DNA of 64,000 nt from Verrucomicrobiales bacterium. GTDB lineage: Bacteria; Verrucomicrobiota; Verrucomicrobiia; Verrucomicrobiales; DEV007. Shown piece after piece: positions 35,334 through 43,431 of the stretch; position 1 is the stretch's first letter, and each line of letters begins with the position of its first letter. The notes below the pieces were generated by a model. The model saw only the letters and a program-made list of their open reading frames with translations, did not search any database and was not told the DNA's origin. The stretch is taken from the NCBI GenBank assembly GCA_029213265.1, contig JARGNG010000007.1, positions 1-64,000 on the forward strand. Reading direction: 5' to 3'. The position numbers were made by a program, and so were the translations under genes.

Positions 35334-36433
35334 TTTGGCGACTTCTCCTTTCCTGCCTTCTATTCCATGACTGCCTTTTCGCAATCGATGAACCGGAAGC
35401 TATCCCTGAACCGGAGACATCCCCCGAAGCCGACCATCCGATCAAGCTGCGCGAGATGATCGATACCCTGGATCAATCGAGCTTGCAGGAGGCCTTTCGC
35501 CTTCTCACCAATGACTACATTCACGAAGAGAAGCTCAGTCCCCTCGAAGTCAATCGGGCGGCTCTCCAGGGAATGCTGGACCGCCTGGACTTCGGCGCGA
35601 TGATCCTCACTGAGAAGGGTCTCGACGAGAGCAACTCGCCCTTTCTCTTCCATTTTACCGGAATTACCGATGAAACCGGTTACATCCGCTTTGGCAGGTT
35701 TTCCAAAAAAGGTGTTTCCGAACTGGATACGGCTCTGGAGCAGTTCACCGGAAATACCAAGATGGAAAATCTGATTCTCGATCTTCGCTCTCCGCAGGCC
35801 CAGGCCAATTTCGGAATCGCGTCCGAGATCCTGAGCCGGTTCCGCCCGCCCAACGAGTTGCTTTTCAAAATCCGCCGCCCCGGAAATGACCGCCCGACGC
35901 TCTTCGTATCGAAGGCGGCCCCCAGAACCTGGCAAAAGAATCTGATCCTCCTGGTCGACCGGGAAACGGGCAATGTCGGCGAAATCATTGCCGCAGTGCT
36001 GAAGCGGGAAAACGATTGTCTCATTATTGGCGAAAAGACGCCCGGCCTCACTGTCGAATACCGCGACGTCCCCATTGGCGAAGATCGGATTCTCCGATAC
36101 GCGATCGCAGAGGTCGTTCTTGAGGACGGTTCTTCCATTTTTCAGAAGGGCATTGCGCCGGACATCGAGACGCAGACACCGATGGGATCGAAGAAGGAGA
36201 TTTTTCGTGCGACCCAGAAAGGGACCGAGCTGACCAAGTTCCTCTTTCAACGCGAGCGCCCCCGAATGAACGAAGCCGCGCTCGTCGCGGGAACCGATCC
36301 GGAAATTGATTACTATCTGCTTCGCAGCAACAACCGCCCCACTCCCTGGGACCGCCCTCCACTCCAGGACCGCGCCCTCCAGCAGGCTGTTGATCTCCTT
36401 CACACCAGTGCCTTTCTGAATTCAGAGAAGTAG
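35330..36433 (+). CDS. Exported S41-family pseudoprotease
   Basis: A 367-residue protein with a short signal peptide (residues 1-18) and the fold signature of C-terminal processing proteases (S41). GYIRFGRFSKKGVSELDTAL and LILDLRS match the S41 core start, LILLVDRETGNVGEIIAAVL aligns with the usual VVLVDEGSASASEIVAGAL, and IIGEKTPGLTVEY with IVGERTFGKGSVQ. In this alignment the catalytic Ser is replaced by Asn215 and the Lys by Leu240, and the NPGG loop is absent (SPQAQAN). It should therefore lack peptidase activity and may bind a peptide or partner. It overlaps thiD by 4 bp and is followed by bioF after 11 bp. Confidence 0.8.
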   Translation: MIWRLLLSCLLFHDCLFAIDEPEAIPEPETSPEADHPIKLREMIDTLDQSSLQEAFRLLTNDYIHEEKLSPLEVNRAALQGMLDRLDFGAMILTEKGLDESNSPFLFHFTGITDETGYIRFGRFSKKGVSELDTALEQFTGNTKMENLILDLRSPQAQANFGIASEILSRFRPPNELLFKIRRPGNDRPTLFVSKAAPRTWQKNLILLVDRETGNVGEIIAAVLKRENDCLIIGEKTPGLTVEYRDVPIGEDRILRYAIAEVVLEDGSSIFQKGIAPDIETQTPMGSKKEIFRATQKGTELTKFLFQRERPRMNEAALVAGTDPEIDYYLLRSNNRPTPWDRPPLQDRALQQAVDLLHTSAFLNSEK

Positions 36434-36444
36434 AGGGAAAGCTG

Positions 36445-37605
36445 ATGCGTGACCCGGAGGATGAACTGCAGGAGCTCGACTCCGCCGGCCTTCGACGAAG
36501 CCTTCGTCGACTCCGCTCGGCGCAAGGACCTGTCATCAACACGGAGGACTCCGGAGATCTCCGGAACTTTTCGTCCAACGACTATCTAGGGCTCGCCGAC
36601 TCCCCGTTCCTGAAACAGGTCTTCGCGGAGAAGGTGCAGAAATACGGTGCCGGATCCGGTGCCTCCCGTCTCGTTTGCGGAACGATGGATGCCCACCTCG
36701 CCCTGGAGGAAGAGATGGCCGCGTTCAAACGAAGTGAGGCAGCCCTGACCTTCAGCGCGGGGTTTGCCACAGCCACCGGCGTGATCCCTGCCATTTGTCA
36801 AAAGGACGACATCGTCATTCTCGACAAGCTCTGCCATGCCTCCCTCATCGACGGAGCGAGAATGTCGGGAGCAACGATTCGGGTCTTTCCCCACAACGAC
36901 CTCGGGAAACTCGAAAGCCATCTGCAATGGGCCTCGGATCAAGTGGGACAAGACGGAAGAATTCTCGTCGTGACCGAATCGGTCTTCAGCATGGACGGCG
37001 ATCGCGCCCCCCTGCGCGAGATCGTTGAACTCAAAAGCAGATTCGGGGCTTTGCTGCTCGTCGACGAAGCACATGCCTTCGGAATCATCGGACCCAACGG
37101 GCGGGGCCTTGCCGCGGAAGAGGGACTGGAAGGACAAATCGATTTTCAGATGGGCACGTTCAGCAAGGCACTGGGCCTTTCCGGAGGCTATGTCTGCACG
37201 AGTCGGGCCTTCGTCGACCTGCTCGTAAACCGGTCCCGCAGCTTTATCTATTCCACAGCTCCTGCTCCCGCCCTCGCGGCCACGATCTCCGAGGCCGTTC
37301 GCCATGTCCGAGGAACCGACGGCGATGCGCTTCGAAAGCAGTTGTGGGAAAACATCCGCTTTCTTCGCGAAGATGCCCCGAGCGCGATCCTGCCGATCCT
37401 GATGGGAAGCAACGAAGATGCGATGGCCGCTTCAACCCATCTTCTGGAGCAGCGATTTCTCGTGCCTGCGATTCGCTATCCGACCGTGCCACGGGGAACC
37501 GCGAGATTGCGCGTAACCGTTTCCGCAGCGCATGATCGCCGCGATGTGATCGCACTGCGACAGGAGTTGGATCAATTTCAAAAGACCGCCCTATCCCACC
37601 CGTGA
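36445..37605 (+). CDS. bioF: 8-amino-7-oxononanoate synthase BioF
   Basis: A PLP-dependent alpha-oxoamine synthase that joins pimeloyl-ACP/CoA and alanine in biotin synthesis. FSSNDYLGLA, GAGSGASRLVCGTMDAHLAL, TESVFSMDGDRAPL, LLVDEAHAFGIIGPNGRGL and the PLP-lysine motif GTFSKALGLSGGY (Lys241) are clear. At 386 residues it has the expected length. The related 2-amino-3-ketobutyrate ligase is less likely, since the motifs around Lys and the N-terminus fit BioF better. It follows the S41-like gene by 11 bp in an unusual thiD-S41-bioF run; bioA/B/D are not in the window. Confidence 0.87.
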   Translation: MRDPEDELQELDSAGLRRSLRRLRSAQGPVINTEDSGDLRNFSSNDYLGLADSPFLKQVFAEKVQKYGAGSGASRLVCGTMDAHLALEEEMAAFKRSEAALTFSAGFATATGVIPAICQKDDIVILDKLCHASLIDGARMSGATIRVFPHNDLGKLESHLQWASDQVGQDGRILVVTESVFSMDGDRAPLREIVELKSRFGALLLVDEAHAFGIIGPNGRGLAAEEGLEGQIDFQMGTFSKALGLSGGYVCTSRAFVDLLVNRSRSFIYSTAPAPALAATISEAVRHVRGTDGDALRKQLWENIRFLREDAPSAILPILMGSNEDAMAASTHLLEQRFLVPAIRYPTVPRGTARLRVTVSAAHDRRDVIALRQELDQFQKTALSHP

Positions 37606-37613
37606 TCCGCCCG

Positions 37614-37644
37614 TTGACTTCCCTCATCGCCTCTGATCTTCTAC
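37614..37644 (+). promoter_or_regulatory. Predicted promoter of the esterase gene
   Basis: TTGACT (37614-37619) starts 39 nt before the ATG at 37653. A TTCTAC hexamer (37639-37644, 19-bp spacer) or TCTTCT (37637-37642, 17-bp spacer) could be the -10 element. Confidence 0.35.
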
Positions 37645-37652
37645 CTACCAAC

Positions 37653-38531
37653 ATGAAATCGCTTTTCCTATCTCTTGCGCTCACGACCCTAACCGTTTCT
37701 TCCATCGCCGCCCCCCTCGATCCGATGCCGCTCTGGCCGGAAGGTGTGCCCGGAGAAGCCGACCTCCAGCTGGAAGAGGAGAAGGTGGAACTCAAAGGTC
37801 CGCACGAGATTGAGATCATGTCGAATGTCAGCACGCCACAGCTGACCTGGTTTCCGGCGCCGGATCCGAATGGCGCGAGTGTGCTTGTTTGTCCCGGAGG
37901 TGGCTACAATATCCTCGCCTATTCCCATGAAGGAACCGAAGTCTGTCAGTGGCTCAACTCCGTCGGCGTTTCCGCAGCGTTGCTAAAATACCGGGTCCCT
38001 CGCCGCGACGGGCTGGAAAAACATCACGCGCCGCTTCAGGATGTACATCGTGCTATCGGCATGATCCGGGCCAGGGCCGCCGATTGGAAAATTGATCCGG
38101 ATCGCATTGGTATCCTCGGGTTTTCGGCCGGCGGACACCTTGCCGCGATGGCTCTCACTTCCGATGGAAAAAGAACCTACAAACCGGATCCAAAATTGGA
38201 TAGCGGGAGCGCGATTCCAAACTTCGGCGTCCTCGTCTATGCCGCCTACCTTCTGGAAGACGGAAACCCGGACAAGCTCTCCCCCGAACTTACGATCACC
38301 GCGGAAACCCCGCCCGCTTTTCTGGTCGTGGCTCACGGAGACAAAAGATTCGTCGAAGGCAGCGCCCGTTTTTACATCGAGATGTTTCGCAAGGACCGCC
38401 CCTGCGAGCTACACATTTTCGGCAAAGGCGGCCATGGCTTTGGCTTTGATAAAACCGAAGAGGAAATCAAGCAATGGCCTTCCCTCGCCGGCAAGTGGAT
38501 GCATGCCATGGGCTTTTTCAATGCAGACTGA
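37653..38531 (+). CDS. Exported alpha/beta-hydrolase (acetylxylan-esterase-like)
   Basis: A 292-residue secreted esterase. Signal peptide residues 1-20 (LFLSLALTTLTVSSIAA). The alpha/beta-hydrolase features are the oxyanion loop CPGGGYNILAYSHEG, nucleophile elbow GILGFSAGGHLAA (Ser), the Asp region VVAHGDKRFVEG and the His in GGHGFGF. The family often has acetylxylan or feruloyl esterase members in polysaccharide loci. ATG 37653 is chosen because it opens the signal peptide. Its last 14 bp overlap the 3' end of the convergent CPBP gene (38518-38531). Confidence 0.88.
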   Translation: MKSLFLSLALTTLTVSSIAAPLDPMPLWPEGVPGEADLQLEEEKVELKGPHEIEIMSNVSTPQLTWFPAPDPNGASVLVCPGGGYNILAYSHEGTEVCQWLNSVGVSAALLKYRVPRRDGLEKHHAPLQDVHRAIGMIRARAADWKIDPDRIGILGFSAGGHLAAMALTSDGKRTYKPDPKLDSGSAIPNFGVLVYAAYLLEDGNPDKLSPELTITAETPPAFLVVAHGDKRFVEGSARFYIEMFRKDRPCELHIFGKGGHGFGFDKTEEEIKQWPSLAGKWMHAMGFFNAD

Positions 38532-39891
38532 ACCACGCCGCAGTCTGGGTCGTTAGAATCAGGTTGTAGGCGGCGTGGACCATGATACCGGGCCACAGAG
38601 AACCACTGCGCCGGTAGATCCAGCAAAAAGCCAGTCCCACGAAAAAGATGTCGATGCCTCCCCGCCACGAATAGAAGTGGAGGGTGGAAAAAATGAGCGA
38701 TGACCCGACCGCTGCGAAGCCGGGCCCCCATTTCTCTGCCAATGCGCCAAAGAGGACCCCGCGATAAATCCATTCTTCGCACAGCGGTGCAATCACACAG
38801 GCAAGACAGAAAATCCAAATCACTTGGAAGTGGGAGTCCAGGGCATCGGCCCGAATGAGATCACTCATCCGGTAGCCGGCGGGAAACATTCTAAAACTCA
38901 AATAGGCGAAAAGCGCGATAAGCAGGAGCCCCACCCCTGCCAAATTCGCTAGGGAGGACTTGCTCCAGGGGTGCTTCGTCAGCCCACCAATACGAAGCGC
39001 AGCAGTCCATCCCGGCGTGAGGCGGAAAAGGAGCCAAATCGCCGGGCATACCAATACAAAAAAGCCGGAAAGAACGACCGATTCGGCATAGTAACCCGCG
39101 CTTGCCGGAATCGGGGCGACCAGGATCGCTCCCGAAATTCCGAGGATGCTGGCAAAAAGAAATTCCCGAACCACTTTCCGGGAGCTCCACGCTCTGACAA
39201 ACCTCCTGTGGACCGGGGAAGCGGGCATCGTTTTCCTGTGGACCAAAAACCTGATTCCGAATCCCAGTGCGATCAAAAGGAGCGTCCACATCAACAGATC
39301 GGCAACCAGTCCCCGACGGATCATGATCCGCCCGCGCTCCTGCAACCAAGATCGAACCTGTTCATCCTCCGCGACGACGGCCAGGTAGTGCCACTCCGGC
39401 AGCTCGCTGGTGCCCCCCTCGTATCGAGCCTGTACCCAGGATTGCAGATCTGCGCCAATCGGTCGATTTTCCAGGATCGATTCGACGAGATCCTTTTGCT
39501 TCCTGCCACTTTCATCGACGGGATCGTAGGACAGGGCGGATTGTGCCTTGGCCGCATCGCCCAGCAAGTGAAGGACAAGCCCCCACGACGGCCGGGTGCT
39601 AGCGACGAGGGTACCGCTTTTCTCTGCAGAATCGAAGACGCGTAACACCTCCCGAAGAAGCGTTTCGTCGCGTAGGAATAGAGCCCTCGTCAGCCAATCC
39701 GGAGATTCGCGAGCCCCCCATCGCTGAATTACGACAACCTGAAGGACTCGCGAGAAGGCAAATGCTTCATTCTGCTGCTGCGCATACGGCGACGGCCGGT
39801 AGGCAACCCATAGAAGAGCCCCCCATAAGGCGGCAAGGAGGATAAGCCCTCCCCATCGAAGTCGTGATGATCGATTATGTTTGTCTTTCAT
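38518..39891 (-). CDS. CPBP-family intramembrane metalloprotease
   Basis: A 457-residue membrane protein. An N-terminal helix (residues ~12-30) is followed by a ~170-residue soluble region and then a transmembrane bundle containing the CPBP (CAAX protease/bacteriocin-processing) core: CEEWIYRGVLFG (EExxxR, Glu ~371), FSTLHFYSW with its His, and HAAYNL with the second His. It probably cleaves or processes membrane proteins; the target is unknown. Two hairpins lie just upstream (39914-39955). The 3' end overlaps the convergent esterase gene by 14 bp. Confidence 0.85.
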   Translation of the reverse strand: MKDKHNRSSRLRWGGLILLAALWGALLWVAYRPSPYAQQQNEAFAFSRVLQVVVIQRWGARESPDWLTRALFLRDETLLREVLRVFDSAEKSGTLVASTRPSWGLVLHLLGDAAKAQSALSYDPVDESGRKQKDLVESILENRPIGADLQSWVQARYEGGTSELPEWHYLAVVAEDEQVRSWLQERGRIMIRRGLVADLLMWTLLLIALGFGIRFLVHRKTMPASPVHRRFVRAWSSRKVVREFLFASILGISGAILVAPIPASAGYYAESVVLSGFFVLVCPAIWLLFRLTPGWTAALRIGGLTKHPWSKSSLANLAGVGLLLIALFAYLSFRMFPAGYRMSDLIRADALDSHFQVIWIFCLACVIAPLCEEWIYRGVLFGALAEKWGPGFAAVGSSLIFSTLHFYSWRGGIDIFFVGLAFCWIYRRSGSLWPGIMVHAAYNLILTTQTAAWFSLH

Positions 39892-40123
39892 TCAGCCAGT
39901 TGGCAATCGCAGCCGGTGCAAGAATAGCACGAACCGGCGGGAGGCGAGCCTCCTCTTGTAACATGGGGCTTCCGAACCGCGGAGGGCAATCGACAACCGA
40001 GGAAGGCCGAAGGGCTGTAACCTGAGCGTTTTTCACCCCTTCTGAGGCGGCTCCGGGCATGTCGCTCTGGAAATAATTTGCAAGCGGGTGAATCCTCTAC
40101 GCTCTTGGATTCGCACTCTTGTA
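39892..40123. other. Divergent intergenic region with hairpins
   Basis: Two stable hairpins are seen close to the CPBP start: GCCGGTGC...GCAC-ga-ACCGGC (about 39914-39941) and GGGAGGC-ga-GCCTCC just after it. They are in the predicted leader or promoter zone of the minus-strand gene. No gene or other motif was recognised. Confidence 0.4.
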
Positions 40124-40963
40124 ATGGAACTCGGAAACTTTGATCCCTCTCAACTCGACTTGGAAAAACTCTTTGTCGACTACGTCATCCCCTACGGGAC
40201 CAACTTTATCTTCGCAATCGCGATCTTTTTGATCGGTTCGTTCATCTCGAAACTGATCGTCAGAGCCATTGCAAAGGCGCTTGGAAAGACAAATCTGGAT
40301 GAAATGCTCATTCGCTTTGTTTCCAATATTTTGAGATGGGTTTTGCTTCTTATCGTTATCGTGGCCGCACTGGACCAGGTAGGCGTCGACACCACCTCCT
40401 TCATTGCTTTGCTGGGTGCCGCCGGACTCGCTGTGGGACTGGCCCTGAAAGACAGTCTTCAGAACTTTGCCTCCGGCGTCATGCTCATTCTCTTCCGACC
40501 GTTTCAGGCCGGTGATTTTGTGGAAGCAGGAGGAGCGGAAGGGGTTGTGGAGGAAATCCGGATCTTCAGCACGCAGATGCGGACACCGGACAACAAGACC
40601 GTCATCGTGCCCAATTCCGACATCTATAGCGGCAAGATCGTCAACGTAACGGCCCGCGATACCCGGCGGATCGATCTCGTGATCGGAATCGGCTATGACG
40701 ATGATCTCCGCCTCGCCAAGCAGACCCTGCAGAAAATTGTAGAATCGGACGAACGCATTCTGAAAGATCCGGAGACGTTCATCGCTGTCGGTGAACTGGG
40801 CGCCTCCAGTGTCGATCTCCTGGTTCGCCCCTGGGTCCAGACCTCCGACTATTTCGCTACAAAGTGCGATCTGACCGAGCGCATCAAGTTGGCCTTCGAC
40901 GATGCCGGCATCTCCTTCCCCTATCCTCAGATGGACGTTCATCTCGATCCTTCCAATTCGTGA
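40124..40963 (+). CDS. mscS: MscS-family mechanosensitive channel
   Basis: A small-conductance mechanosensitive channel that releases solutes on osmotic downshift. The 279-residue protein has three transmembrane helices (residues ~18-38, 60-85 and 88-115), the pore-lining TM3 LLGAAGLAVGLALKDSLQNFASGVMLI region, and the cytoplasmic beta-domain with GDFVEAGGAEGVVEEI and NSDIYSGKIVN. The length matches MscS of E. coli. ATG 40124 is chosen; a GTG at 40088 is in frame and would add 12 residues. Confidence 0.9.
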   Translation: MELGNFDPSQLDLEKLFVDYVIPYGTNFIFAIAIFLIGSFISKLIVRAIAKALGKTNLDEMLIRFVSNILRWVLLLIVIVAALDQVGVDTTSFIALLGAAGLAVGLALKDSLQNFASGVMLILFRPFQAGDFVEAGGAEGVVEEIRIFSTQMRTPDNKTVIVPNSDIYSGKIVNVTARDTRRIDLVIGIGYDDDLRLAKQTLQKIVESDERILKDPETFIAVGELGASSVDLLVRPWVQTSDYFATKCDLTERIKLAFDDAGISFPYPQMDVHLDPSNS

Positions 40964-40964
40964 G

Positions 40965-40984
40965 GCCCCTTTCCCGGGGCGTTT
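40965..40984 (+). terminator. Weak terminator-like hairpin after mscS
   Basis: GCCCC (40965-40969) pairs with GGGGC (40976-40980), then GTTT. The T-run is short, so this is only a candidate. Confidence 0.35.
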
Positions 40985-41212
40985 CCCGGATTTGATCTAC
41001 GGGGTTCCTTTCTATCGCCGCTAAATCGGGCGCTGGCAATCGCCCTCAATCTCCTGACAGATCGGGATTCGTTGCCCGGAATCATCGGGCAGAAACAACG
41101 ATCAACTGTCCCCACTTCAGGAAATTTAAAATGTTATTAAATGATTTTAATTCATTTAAAATTATAAATTACTTTTTTGAATTAGAAGATCCGGCGCGAC
41201 TTCCGTCAAGGT

Positions 41213-41236
41213 TGAGCGGGAGCATTCTATTCTGTC
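41213..41236 (+). repeat. Dispersed hairpin repeat, degenerate copy 4
   Basis: AGCGGGAGC followed by TCTAT and CTGTC resembles the consensus at 1914-1940 and 33101-33127 with small insertions. This is the weakest copy. Confidence 0.35.
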
Positions 41237-41475
41237 GGGTTCAGGGAACAGGTCTGGTGATGCGGGGACTATGGCAAATGCAGCCCCAATCTTTTCCCGC
41301 AATCTCCAATGCCCTGACATCGGGATCCGGGTAACCGCAGGACACAAACGGGGATCCGCTTCCGAAGCGTAGGCTTCTCCACCCGTGGCCCAGGAATGGC
41401 GCACCGCCGCGGCCATAGCCCGAAAGAGCCCCCTCGACCCCGCATGCTTCGTGGGAATTTAAGGTTTACTTATTG

Positions 41476-41489
41476 TTAAGATTTCTTAA
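41476..41489 (+). promoter_or_regulatory. 14-bp dyad TTAAGATTTCTTAA
   Basis: A perfect TTAAGA/TCTTAA dyad with a 2-nt spacer, 86 nt before the DUF4407 start. It is identical, in the same orientation relative to the gene, to the dyad at 3399-3412. It could be an operator shared by the two genes. Confidence 0.4.
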
Positions 41490-41575
41490 GTATGAGGGTG
41501 CTGTTATCTGCCGGGGCTGACCTCCCGGTGGTGATTCACTTCCAAATCCATCCGTCGTTCGACCACTCATGCGCC

Positions 41576-43336
41576 ATGAACCACTCCTATTCTTCCGATT
41601 ATTCCACGTCCCGCCCGGGACCCGTTAAACAGTTCTTCTTCTGGCTCTCAGGAGCCGGTGCGGACACTCTCGAGCAGTGTCCGGAATGGGAACAACGAAA
41701 GTATTGCGCTTTTGGTGCCACCGTCCTCGTTCCCACCGTTTTCGCATTCATTGCGTGCGCCTACGCACTCTCGACGCTCACGGACAACTGGAAAATCATT
41801 GTACCCGTCGCTCTGAGCTGGGGCCTCATCATCATGACGATCGACAGGGCTCTTCTCTCGATCTACCGCTCCTATCAACGATTTCATCGTAAAGTCTCCC
41901 AGTTCTTTCTGCGGATTGTTGTCGCAGCACTCATGGGAATTACAATTTCCCATCCTCTTACCCTCCTTCTCTTTAATGACACCATTGCCAGCGTCATTGA
42001 AGAAGATCGTCAGCAGGAAATTGAAGAGGTGCGCGTCGCGGCCAATGAAGACAAAGGCACCGTCGAAACCAAAGTAGCGGATTTAGAGGCTCAAATTGCC
42101 GATCAGCGACAGAAGTTCGAAGAGACTTTCTCCGCCCAGTTTCTGGTAGCGGACTCTTCCGTAGGAGAATCAGACCCCACTGCGGACCTTGATGATGAAC
42201 TACGGGCCCAGATGGGCGCAAGGATGGAAAAGGATACCGCTCCCTATCTTGCCAAAGTGGAGACGATCGACACCGAATTCTCGGATCTCCAGACGAAATA
42301 CGCAGCTCTGCAGGTCGATCTTGATCATTGGCAGAAGGAGTTTGAGCGGGAAGTAAACGGTCAGCGTTCCGGAATTATCGGACTCGGGCCCCGTGCCCGG
42401 AGCATTCGCGATGACCAACTCGCGTGGCGCCGCGAAGAGGCAAAGCGAATGGCTGAGTCTCTCGAGTTCCTCACAGATCAACGGAACGATTTTTCAACCC
42501 GGATCAAGGACACGGAAGAGTCCATCAAGGCAGAATTCGTCGGCATCGCCGCCGCAAAAGCAGAACGACTCAAGGGAGAGCGCGAGCGGATCGCCGTCCT
42601 CAAGCAACAGGTCCAGCAGTCTCAGGCAAATCAGTTTGTGGAACAGCAGAATACGATCCGATCTACGATCACCGCGCAGATCGACACCCGACTTGCCGAG
42701 CTTACCCGCCTTCAGGGAGAGCTGGCTGCCATTGGTGACCAGGAGCAGGCCCGGATCGACGGAATCGCTGCCGAGCCTCGTCGCGACATCCTGACCCAGA
42801 CACTCGCCCTGCACCGTCTTTTTGAGGCAGGAGCCGAGGGCGGGAAATTTGCTCTCATTGCCTACCTCGTTTTGGCGGGATTATTCATGCTGATCGACAC
42901 GATCCCTCTGGTCGTGAAATTCTTCTCTCAGCCCGGTCCGTATGATGCTCTTGTTGATCGCGACGAAGTTCGGTATGCCCGTGAGCGCGAGGCATGGCTC
43001 AAGAGCTACAACGAATACATGGAGAGTCTCTCTTCGGGACGCCTCCTTCACCTGACCCAGAACAAACCTCTGGAGAAAGCGGTTATCGAAGGCATCGACA
43101 GCTCCCGCGCGGCAAAAGAATTCGTCGAGAATCTCCTCGATCTGGAAACCGCCTTCGAGGAACGAATCGAGATGGAGAAATCCCGACTCGTCGAAGAGAA
43201 AAACCAGCGTTCCAAAACCCGGGTCAAGAGGTTGGAACAGTTTTCCGAAACCTTCTACGAGGATCTCAACAAACGGATGGAGTCGTTTTTCAATCACGAT
43301 GCGGCGCGCGCCGCTGCGACCCGCGGAGCGGCCTAG
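41576..43336 (+). CDS. DUF4407 membrane protein with long coiled coil
   Basis: A 586-residue membrane protein of the DUF4407 family. FWLSGAGADTLEQCPEWEQRKY opens the domain, followed by transmembrane helices at about 43-68, 76-94, 107-130 and 428-455. Between TM3 and TM4 (residues ~135-420) is a long soluble, coiled-coil-rich region, and a second helical region follows TM4. Function is unknown. ATG 41576 is chosen because it begins the conserved domain; the in-frame reading to 41492 runs through promoter-like DNA. It has an unusually long upstream region. Confidence 0.85.
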   Translation: MNHSYSSDYSTSRPGPVKQFFFWLSGAGADTLEQCPEWEQRKYCAFGATVLVPTVFAFIACAYALSTLTDNWKIIVPVALSWGLIIMTIDRALLSIYRSYQRFHRKVSQFFLRIVVAALMGITISHPLTLLLFNDTIASVIEEDRQQEIEEVRVAANEDKGTVETKVADLEAQIADQRQKFEETFSAQFLVADSSVGESDPTADLDDELRAQMGARMEKDTAPYLAKVETIDTEFSDLQTKYAALQVDLDHWQKEFEREVNGQRSGIIGLGPRARSIRDDQLAWRREEAKRMAESLEFLTDQRNDFSTRIKDTEESIKAEFVGIAAAKAERLKGERERIAVLKQQVQQSQANQFVEQQNTIRSTITAQIDTRLAELTRLQGELAAIGDQEQARIDGIAAEPRRDILTQTLALHRLFEAGAEGGKFALIAYLVLAGLFMLIDTIPLVVKFFSQPGPYDALVDRDEVRYAREREAWLKSYNEYMESLSSGRLLHLTQNKPLEKAVIEGIDSSRAAKEFVENLLDLETAFEERIEMEKSRLVEEKNQRSKTRVKRLEQFSETFYEDLNKRMESFFNHDAARAAATRGAA

Positions 43337-43418
43337 CGTTTCACTCCCTATCGGAAACTAGAGGGAAACGTAAGTTTTTCTCCTGTTGGCAACCCGGAAT
43401 TCTATGTGGAATCCCGGG
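43337..43418. terminator. Two hairpins between convergent genes
   Basis: First hairpin: CGTTT (43337-43341) and CCCT (43346-43349) pair with AGGG (43362-43365) and AAACG (43366-43370), followed by TAAGTTTTT, a good plus-strand terminator for DUF4407. Second hairpin: CCCGGAATTC (43393-43402) pairs with GAATCCCGGG (43409-43418) with one mismatch and could serve the minus-strand yraN-rnhB unit. Confidence 0.6.
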
Positions 43419-43431
43419 CGAAACCCTTCCA

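Larger units (their letters stand above)
40964..41575. other. 612-bp intergenic region with an AT-rich island
   Basis: No convincing gene. From 41121 to about 41185 the sequence is almost all A/T in an otherwise GC-rich genome. It includes ATTTAAAAT twice (41124-41132, 41154-41162; 30 bp apart) and a perfect 8-bp inverted repeat TTAAATGA/TCATTTAA (41137-41144 and 41152-41159). From 41190 to 41460 it is ordinary GC-rich DNA with small hairpins (CGCTTCCGAAGCG) and a degenerate dispersed repeat (41213-41236). A second AT-rich strip at 41455-41495 holds the dyad TTAAGATTTCTTAA. A small RNA cannot be excluded. Confidence 0.5.

Noticed and set aside
34512-37605. A biotin or thiamine synthesis operon
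   Set aside because: Only thiD and bioF are present, separated by an S41-like gene; no other bio or thi genes are in the window.
41162-41416. An 84-residue minus-strand reading frame
   Set aside because: It crosses the AT-rich island and a repeat copy, has no domain, and its composition looks non-coding.
41190-41460. 6S RNA, SRP RNA or RNase P RNA
   Set aside because: I compared remembered signatures (GGAAGGAAGCAGC-like SRP loop, RNase P GAAAGTCC core, 6S central bubble) and found none on either strand.
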